DNA from: Duganella radicis
GTDB taxonomy: Bacteria; Pseudomonadota; Gammaproteobacteria; Burkholderiales; Burkholderiaceae_D
NCBI RefSeq assembly: GCF_009720825.1
Contig: NZ_WNKY01000007.1
Span: 62,001 to 126,000, forward strand
DNA length: 64,000 nt
Reading direction: 5' to 3'
Position 1 is the stretch's first letter; each line of letters starts with the position of its first letter. Under the pieces are notes generated by a model. That model made no database searches. It saw nothing but the letters and a program-made list of their open reading frames with translations, and was not told the origin of the DNA. Below, piece by piece: positions 55,214-64,000 of the stretch. Position numbers and translations under genes: made by a program.

Positions 55214-56437
55214 CTATGCGGTTTTGGGCACAGCGGCCATGCGGCTGTTGCTGCCGACACCCAGCGCGGTCAGGATCACCAGCGCCTGGAAGATACCGAT
55301 CACCACGAACACGCCGGCCGGCCGGTGCGCATCCATCAGCACGCCAAACAGCATGGCGCCCAGCGCCAGGCCGCTGTCGAGGCCGGAATACACCACGCCA
55401 AACACGCGGCCGGTGGCGTTGGCCGGCGCCGCGCCGCGTATCATCAGGTCGCGCGAGGGGCCGGAAATGCCGGTCACCAGACCGATCAGGCCCATCAGCA
55501 CCACCGCCATCCAGGCCGGCACCACGGCCGCCGCCAGCACCATGGCCAGCACCGCCGCCGTGGCGAAGGCGACCATGATGATGCGGTCATGGTTGCGGCT
55601 GCCCGCGCCCAGGAAACCGCCGTACACCATGCCGGCCGCCGAGGCGAACATGAAGCAGGTGTAGGCCGAGGTGGCGGTCGCCAGCGACATGCCGTACAAG
55701 CTCACCAGGCTGGTGGCGGCAAAGGTCTGGATGCCGGCCAGCGCGATGGCGGAAATCAGGAAGAAGGCGAAGCACAGCCACACCACTTTCAGCTTGAGGA
55801 AGCCGAAGGCGCTGCCGCCCGCCGCGCCCGCTTTGCCCGCCACCGGAATCGCCGCCGGCTCGGGTCGCAAGGCGTAGCGGTTCAGGACCAGCAGCGCCAG
55901 CACGGCAAACGCCACGCCCGAAGCGGCCAGCAAGGCCACGCGCCAGCCGGCGCGTCCCGCCACAAACGTCAGGAACAGCGGCGACAGCGCCCAGCCGATA
56001 TTGCCGCTGATGCCGTGCACCGAGAAGCCGTGCGCCAGCCGCGCCTTGGACACGCGCTGGTTCAGCAGTGTGTAGTCGGCCGGGTGGAACACGCTGTTGC
56101 CGCAACCGGCCAGGAAGGCGCCCATCATCAGCTGCACATAGCTGTGTGCGCTCGACAGCAGCACCGCCGCCAGGCCCAGCAGCCCGATGCCGCTGAACAG
56201 CACGGTGCGCGCGCCCAGCCGGTCGACCACGAAACCCGCCATGGCCTGGCCGACGCCGGACACCACGAAGAAGATGGTCATCAGCAGCCCCAGCTCCGAA
56301 TAGCTGAGACCGAATTCCGGCTTCAGCCACGGAATCAGGGCCGCCAGGATGATGTGATAAAAATGGGACGTGCCATGCGCCAGCCCGACCAGCGTGATCA
56401 CGCGGGCATCCTGGCGCAGCAAAGTGGTGTCGTTCAT
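55214..56437 (-). CDS. MFS transporter
   Basis: A 407-residue protein with 12 predicted helices. The motif between helices 2 and 3 is GFVVDRLGARTVLFSG, typical of MFS. LAHGTSHFYHIILAALIPWLKPEFGLSYSELG (in part) recalls the Fsr-like branch (fosmidomycin-resistance exporters), but the substrate is unknown. The start at 56437 has GGAGAGAG upstream. It is divergent from the AraC regulator, which is likely to control it, and is followed by rraA. Confidence 0.9.
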   Translation of the reverse strand: MNDTTLLRQDARVITLVGLAHGTSHFYHIILAALIPWLKPEFGLSYSELGLLMTIFFVVSGVGQAMAGFVVDRLGARTVLFSGIGLLGLAAVLLSSAHSYVQLMMGAFLAGCGNSVFHPADYTLLNQRVSKARLAHGFSVHGISGNIGWALSPLFLTFVAGRAGWRVALLAASGVAFAVLALLVLNRYALRPEPAAIPVAGKAGAAGGSAFGFLKLKVVWLCFAFFLISAIALAGIQTFAATSLVSLYGMSLATATSAYTCFMFASAAGMVYGGFLGAGSRNHDRIIMVAFATAAVLAMVLAAAVVPAWMAVVLMGLIGLVTGISGPSRDLMIRGAAPANATGRVFGVVYSGLDSGLALGAMLFGVLMDAHRPAGVFVVIGIFQALVILTALGVGSNSRMAAVPKTA

Positions 56438-56526
56438 GCTGCTCTCTCCATGTTGTTTTCTCAAGTGTAAGCAATTTGGCGCCGTCTGATTTAAGATAGA
56501 GCGACAACTTTTATCGCATTTCCGCC

Positions 56527-57312
56527 ATGCCTATCGCCATCGTCAACCACACGCGCTTCGACTGCGAGCTCGACGTTCCCGGCGCCAGCCGTCCGATCAC
56601 GCTGGCCGGGCGCCATCTGCAAGCCACCGCCGTGCTGGAGCCGCACTCCCACGAGTGGGGCCAGTTCACCTACGCCGTGCACGGCGTGATGCGGGTGGAG
56701 GCCAACAACAGCAGCTGGATCGTGCCGCCGCAGCGCGCGGTATGGATACCGGCCGGCGTGGTGCACAGCGTGACCACGCTGGAAAACACCCATCTGCGGC
56801 CGATGCGGGTGTACGCCGGCCGCGCGCCCTTCCCCGGCAACAGCTGCAAGGTGCTGGAGCTGTCCGGCCTGCTGCGCGAGCTGCTGGCGGCGCTCGAGCG
56901 GCACGACCTGCAACAAGGGTCGCGGCGCGAGCACCTGCTGATGGAAATGATCCTGGATGAAATCGCCCGCTGCGCCGAGCACGCCGTGCGCGTACCGCTG
57001 CCGGCCGACAAGCGACTGAAAGCCCTGTGCGACGCCCTGATCGCCGATCCGGGCGCCGAGCTGACCCTGACTGGCTGGGCCACGCAAGTGGGCGCCTCCG
57101 AGCGCACCCTGACCCGCCTGTTCGAGCGCGAGCTGGGCATGAGCTTCGGCCACTGGCGCCAGCAGGTGCGCCTGGCCCACGCGGCGCCGCTGATCGCGCG
57201 CGGCGTGCCGCTGTCGCAGGTGGCGGCGGAACTGGGCTACGCCAGCCAGTCGGCCTTCTCGGCCATGTTCCGCAAGACCTTCGGCTGTTCGCCGTCCACC
57301 TTCTTTAAATAA
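56527..57312 (+). CDS. AraC-family transcriptional regulator
   Basis: A 261-residue regulator. The N-terminal cupin (about 20-105) has HSHEWGQFTYAVHGVMRV and PPQRAVWIPAGVVH. The C-terminal pair of helix-turn-helix units (about 170-261) is LTGWATQVGASERTLTRLF and SQVAAELGYASQSAFSAMFRKTFG (in part). It is divergent from the MFS gene, with 89 bp between the starts, which suggests control of that transporter. Confidence 0.93.
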   Translation: MPIAIVNHTRFDCELDVPGASRPITLAGRHLQATAVLEPHSHEWGQFTYAVHGVMRVEANNSSWIVPPQRAVWIPAGVVHSVTTLENTHLRPMRVYAGRAPFPGNSCKVLELSGLLRELLAALERHDLQQGSRREHLLMEMILDEIARCAEHAVRVPLPADKRLKALCDALIADPGAELTLTGWATQVGASERTLTRLFERELGMSFGHWRQQVRLAHAAPLIARGVPLSQVAAELGYASQSAFSAMFRKTFGCSPSTFFK

Positions 57313-57418
57313 CAACAATAAATCTTCGTCAAGTTTTCATTTTTTGTGCCGATAACGTGAGCTTGGAGAAAAGTACGGTACATTAGTGGAAACTCATCAA
57401 TTAGAAAAACGATATCGA

Positions 57419-58341
57419 ATGGCGGATCTGTCTCTCTTCTCGAACGAGCAAATCGCCGCGCTGCTGTCGGCGCTGCCCGACCCCGCCTTCATCCTCACGC
57501 GCAGCGGCCGCTACGCCGCCATCTTTGGCGGCACCGACAGCCGCTACTACCACGACGGCAGCAGCCTGGTCGGCAAATCGATTTCGGACGTGCTGAATCA
57601 GGAAAAGGCCGCCTGGTTCCAGGCGCAGATCGCCATCGCGCTGGCGGCGCGCGGTTTGCATGTGGTGGAATATCCGCTGGCCGGCGACGACGTCAAGGGC
57701 GTGGGCGCGGACGGCCCGGTGGAAACCATCTGGTTCGAAGGCCGCGTGCAACCGCTGGAATATCAGGTGATGGGGGAGGATGCGGTGCTGTGGGTGGCCA
57801 GCAATATCACCGCCAGCAAGAAGCTGGAAGCGCTGCTGCGCATGCAAAGCGAAACCGACGCCCTGACCGGCCTGGCCAACCGCCGCAAGCTGATGAGCGG
57901 CCTGACCGAGCATTTCGAACTATTCGCGCGCTACAAGACGCCGACCTCGGTGCTAATCTTCGATATCGACCACTTCAAGGGCATCAACGACGAATACGGC
58001 CACCTGGCCGGCGACAAGGCCATCACCACCACCGCCCAGGTCTGCCAGCGCGAACTGCGCGCGGCCGATTTTCCGGCGCGGCTGGGCGGCGACGAGTTCG
58101 TGGTGCTGATGCCGCACACCGATGCCGATCACGCCATGAAGATCTCGGAACGCTTGCGGCTGAAGATTGCGGAAGCCCTGCTGGAACTGGGCACGCTGGG
58201 CAAAGGCGCCACCATCAGCGGCGGCCTGAGCGAGATGATCGCCGGCGACACCTCGTATGAAGAAGTGCTGAAACGGGCGGACGATGCTTTGTACCTTGCC
58301 AAGCGCAACGGTCGCAACCGCATCGTCCGCCACCGGGCGAA

Positions 58342-58345
<4 letters not shown>
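57419..58345 (+). CDS. PAS-GGDEF diguanylate cyclase
   Basis: A 308-residue cytoplasmic protein. The PAS-like sensor domain (about 13-130) has [22 protein letters not shown]. The GGDEF domain (about 140-305) has [27 protein letters not shown] and the active-site [12 protein letters not shown]. An RxxD inhibitory site is not evident before the GGDEF motif. A GTG at 57386 would add 11 residues. The stop overlaps the clpB stop by 3 nt. Confidence 0.9.
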
Positions 58346-60933
<2,588 letters not shown>

Positions 60934-60974
60934 GGTGTTGCTCCGATAGATTTAACTTATCGTTTAGATAGGAG

Positions 60975-61433
60975 CTACTTCCACTTATTCAAGGCCACGT
61001 CATCGCTAACGCGGGCATCGACCCAGCGCGCGCCTTCCGGCGTTTGTTCTTTCTTCCAGAAAGGCGCTTCTGTTTTCAAATAATCAATGATGAATTCACA
61101 AGCCGCGAAGGCTTCGCCCCGGTGCGCCGAGGTCACCGCCACCAGCACGATCTGGTCCTTGGGCTTGAGCGGGCCGACGCGGTGGATCACCAGCGCGCTG
61201 AAAATCGGCCAGCGCCGCTTGGCCTGATCGATAATGTCGCTGATGGACTGCTCGGTCATGCCGGGGTAATGCTCCAGCTCCATTTCCGACACGCTGGCGC
61301 CCTCGTTCAAGTCGCGCACCGTGCCGACGAAAGTGACCACGCCGCCGACCTTGGGATGGTCGGCGCGCAATTGGGCAACTTCCGTGGTCAGATCGAAATC
61401 TTCGGCCTGAATCCGGACTTCATTCAAGCTCAT
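60975..61433 (-). CDS. moaE: Molybdopterin synthase catalytic subunit
   Basis: A 152-residue subunit that inserts sulphur into precursor Z. FVGTVRDLNEG, VTSAHRGEAFAACEFIIDYLK (in part) and APFWKKEQTPEGARW match MoaE, with the catalytic Lys residues in place. The start overlaps the DUF349 gene stop as ATGA. The small subunit MoaD, whose gene is often just upstream, is not seen here. Confidence 0.96.
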   Translation of the reverse strand: MSLNEVRIQAEDFDLTTEVAQLRADHPKVGGVVTFVGTVRDLNEGASVSEMELEHYPGMTEQSISDIIDQAKRRWPIFSALVIHRVGPLKPKDQIVLVAVTSAHRGEAFAACEFIIDYLKTEAPFWKKEQTPEGARWVDARVSDDVALNKWK

Positions 61434-63898
61434 ACACGCTCCGCGGCGCCGATGCGGCGGAACAATTGCTCGATGCGGCTGGCGGTGCGGGCATCGGCCA
61501 GCGCCGGCATGGCGCACAGTTGCAGATAGGCGGCCGAGGCCGACTGCGGCTTCTGGCCGGATTTCAGCGACGATTGCAGCACTTCCACTTGCATCTTGAG
61601 ACGCTCGCGCGCGAACTCGGCGCCGCTGTCGACGCCGGCCACGATTTCCAGGCGCAGCACTTCGTCCAGCAATTTGGCGCGGTTGCGCTCCAGTTCGGCG
61701 GCGTAGGTGCTACGGCTGCCGTCGGTGGCGGCCAGCGCGGCGTTGAAGCGGCCTTGCAGCGTGCGTTCGTATTCATTGCCCAGCGACGGCAGCGCGGCCC
61801 ATTTGGCTTGCCAGTCGGCGGTGTCGATGGCCTCGCCATTGCTGCCGAGCACGCTTTCCAGCGACTGGCACAGACGCAGCTTGTCGCGCAGCGCGTTGGC
61901 CTGGGCGGCGCCGGCGCGGCGCTTGATGGCGTCCGCCTGCGCCTGCACTTTGCCGATGGCGTTGTGGTAGCGCTGGCCAATGCGCGCCTCGGCCGCGCGC
62001 GGCACGGTGCCGGTGGCGTGCCAGGCGGTGGCGGCGTCTTTCAGGGTCTTGGCGATGGCGGCCAGCTGGGCCTTGTCGTCGCCGCTGAAGGTGGCCTCTT
62101 CCAGTTCCTTGCAGATGGCTTCACGCGCGTGCAGGTGGGCCTTGCGCTCGTGGTCGGCTGCATGGGCGGTTTCCTTGCGCTTGGCAAAGATGGTGTCGCA
62201 GGCGGCGCGGAAACGCTGCCACAGCGCTTGCTCGATCTTGCGTTCCAGCGGCAGGGCCTTGGCCTGCTCCTGCCAGCGTTCTTGCAGGCGGCGCAGCTTG
62301 TCCAGCGTATGGCGGTCGGATGGGTCCAGCGCCTCCGCTTCGGTAATCAGCTGCTCGCGCTTGGCGGCTTCGACCTTGCGCTGATCGGACAGCGGGGCCA
62401 GCATGTGGGCCAGCACCTTGTCGAAGGTCTGGTCGAGCTTGCGTTTTTCCTTGCGGTCGATGGTGCCGAGGCGGCCCCACATCTGGCGCAGGCGCTGGCC
62501 GGCGGCGGCCACGTTTTTCAGATCGGCGCCGCCCGCCGCCACCGACTCGGCCAGGGCTTGCGTTTCAGCGATCAGGGCCTGGGCCTTGGCGGCGTTGGCG
62601 TGACGCTCGTCGGCCAGGTGCTTGAAGTGGGCGGCGGCCGGCGCGTAGGCGCTGGTGCAGGCGGCGTCGAAGCGTTCCCACAGCGACTTCGGCGCGTGGC
62701 CGGAAACGGCGTCCAGCTGCTTCCAGCGGTCGCGCATGCTGCCAACCTTTTTCGCCAGCTCGCTCATGCCGAGTTTCTGGGCCGGCAGTTCCTCGACCGC
62801 CTTGACCAGTTCCTCGCGCGACACATTGCCGCCCCAACGCGCCCAGTCGCCAAGGCGCTTGAGTTCGGCGCGGACGTGGTTCAGGTGCTCGGTCTGGGCG
62901 TGGCTCAGGCGCGTCTTGTGCTCGCGCAGCCATTTGTCGTGCTCGGCGGCGATGTGCAACTGGCCGTGCTCCAGCGCGGCTTCCAGCGCTTCCAGCGTTT
63001 CGAGGAATTTCTTGTCGGTTTCCTGCGGCGCCGGCTTGGACGGCTTGGGCTGCTTGCGCTCGACCTGCTTGAGCGGCGCGCCCTCGCCCGCCCCCGCGCC
63101 GCCGTCCGCATCGACGGCGCTCCCGGCCTCGCCGGCCGCACCGCTTGCACGCGTGGCAGCCGCAGGCTCGACGGCGGCCGGCTTCGGCGGCGCCGTCAGC
63201 GCGGCGCGCGTCTGCTCGATCGCCTGGGCGAAGTCGCTCAGGAGGTGGCGTGGCAATGCGTTATGTTCCGGCGCCACCTGGTAGACGCTTTGCTGCGCAG
63301 CATGACGCTCCAGCGCCTGCAAGGCCTCTTCCGCCGGCAGGCCGCCTTGCGGCAGCTTGCGCACCGCCGCCATCGCATCGATGATGGTGCGCTGCAAATT
63401 CACCTGCGCCTCCAGCCGCGCCGCCAGCGCCGCGCGCGCGGAGGCATATTGCCCGGCCAGCGCCGGCACCTCGGCCACCACCTGCCACTGCCGGTCCAGC
63501 TCCGCCACCTGGTTCGGCGTCAGCTTCTCATCCTGCAACAACCGTTGCGCCACATCCAGGCACGCCTGTGCTTTTTGATGCTCGGCCTGCTGATAGCGGA
63601 TCGCGTCCAGGCGTCCCTGCATCAGCTTGGCCACGCGGCGATCGGTATTGCGCACCGCCGCCAGCACCTGCTCCAGCGCGGCCTGCGAGTGCACGTGCTC
63701 AGCCGCGGCCTGGCGCACGCCGGCAAATTCACTTTCCAGTATCAGGGCGACCGCAGCCGCTTCATCGCCATTGAGGGTGGCGGCGCGCTGCGCCTGCTCG
63801 TCCCGGCGGCCGGCGGCCGCATCCTGCTGCGGCTCGGCCGCGGGCGATGGCGGAATGGCCGAAGTTTCGGTTGCACGCTTAAAGAGGAAATCAAACAT
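61430..63898 (-). CDS. DUF349 repeat protein
   Basis: An 822-residue cytoplasmic protein made of several DUF349 repeats (about 77 residues each), recognised by the pattern of LWxRFxxAC: SLWERFDAACTSAY and ALWQRFRAACDTIF. It is mainly helical and rich in Ala, Gln and charged residues, with a Pro/Ala/Gly-rich break around residues 235-295. DUF349 proteins are of unclear function. It begins 102 nt before the window edge and is coupled to moaE by a 4-nt overlap. Confidence 0.9.
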   Translation of the reverse strand: MFDFLFKRATETSAIPPSPAAEPQQDAAAGRRDEQAQRAATLNGDEAAAVALILESEFAGVRQAAAEHVHSQAALEQVLAAVRNTDRRVAKLMQGRLDAIRYQQAEHQKAQACLDVAQRLLQDEKLTPNQVAELDRQWQVVAEVPALAGQYASARAALAARLEAQVNLQRTIIDAMAAVRKLPQGGLPAEEALQALERHAAQQSVYQVAPEHNALPRHLLSDFAQAIEQTRAALTAPPKPAAVEPAAATRASGAAGEAGSAVDADGGAGAGEGAPLKQVERKQPKPSKPAPQETDKKFLETLEALEAALEHGQLHIAAEHDKWLREHKTRLSHAQTEHLNHVRAELKRLGDWARWGGNVSREELVKAVEELPAQKLGMSELAKKVGSMRDRWKQLDAVSGHAPKSLWERFDAACTSAYAPAAAHFKHLADERHANAAKAQALIAETQALAESVAAGGADLKNVAAAGQRLRQMWGRLGTIDRKEKRKLDQTFDKVLAHMLAPLSDQRKVEAAKREQLITEAEALDPSDRHTLDKLRRLQERWQEQAKALPLERKIEQALWQRFRAACDTIFAKRKETAHAADHERKAHLHAREAICKELEEATFSGDDKAQLAAIAKTLKDAATAWHATGTVPRAAEARIGQRYHNAIGKVQAQADAIKRRAGAAQANALRDKLRLCQSLESVLGSNGEAIDTADWQAKWAALPSLGNEYERTLQGRFNAALAATDGSRSTYAAELERNRAKLLDEVLRLEIVAGVDSGAEFARERLKMQVEVLQSSLKSGQKPQSASAAYLQLCAMPALADARTASRIEQLFRRIGAAERV

Positions 63899-64000
63899 GG
63901 TGCGCTATGGTGATGGCTAAAACCACCATCATAGCAAAGCAGGAGGGATTTAACCTGCGAGTGCGCTACGCGGGCGGTTATTTCATAATGACATCGTCTC

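Overview
The window looks like a chromosomal segment of a high-GC betaproteobacterium of the family Oxalobacteraceae (Massilia/Duganella/Janthinobacterium-like). This is inferred from the housekeeping gene order (pgsA, uvrC-acpS-pdxJ-recO-era-rnc-DUF4845-lepB-lepA, mucD-rseA-rpoE, fabF-acpP-fabG-fabD-fabH-plsX-rpmF-yceD) and from protein similarity recalled by eye. No database search was run.

Region 1 (1-29,670) is an accessory polysaccharide region. It opens with the 3' part of a fumarylacetoacetate-hydrolase-family gene, a diheme cytochrome c and a small outer-membrane protein behind a pair of LacI-type palindromes. A xyloglucan-type degradation set follows: GH27, an SGNH/sialate-O-acetylesterase-like esterase, divergent GH31 (alpha-xylosidase type) and a lipoprotein GH74 (endo-xyloglucanase type). 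Then come a Tat-signal malate:quinone oxidoreductase and a tightly overlapped sugar-binding protein / response regulator / histidine kinase operon. Next are a relic of an MFS transporter, an acyltransferase and a GH3 glucosidase. A minimal nucleotidyltransferase follows, with the remains of an internally deleted HEPN partner. The region ends with a TonB-dependent receptor - tryptophan-halogenase-like enzyme - GH30 block and a serine hydrolase. Together these fit outer-membrane capture and surface/periplasmic hydrolysis of plant cell-wall glycans, with sugar sensing through the binding-protein two-component system.

Region 2 (29,714-30,310) is a minus-strand tRNA array: four tRNA-Gly(GCC) copies and one tRNA-Cys(GCA), ending at a clear rho-independent terminator.

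Region 3 (30,397-50,008) is almost entirely minus-strand core genes: phospholipid synthesis (pgsA), DNA repair (uvrC, recO), pyridoxal phosphate (pdxJ), ribosome and RNA processing (era, rnc), protein export and translation (lepB, lepA), envelope stress (mucD, a short rseA, rpoE) and type II fatty-acid synthesis (fab/plsX) linked to rpmF and yceD.

Region 4 (50,134-64,000) is mixed. It holds maf, an RsmI-like methylase, an EAL-HDOD protein, rlmJ, two tiny unrecognised genes, rraA, a divergent MFS/AraC pair, a PAS-GGDEF cyclase, clpB, moaE and a large DUF349 protein.

The most notable points are a toxin-antitoxin-like pair whose HEPN member has lost its core in frame, a complete-looking flavin halogenase inside a glycan-uptake operon, a binding-protein-coupled two-component operon without permeases, and a short anti-sigma factor with no membrane segment and no RseB neighbour.
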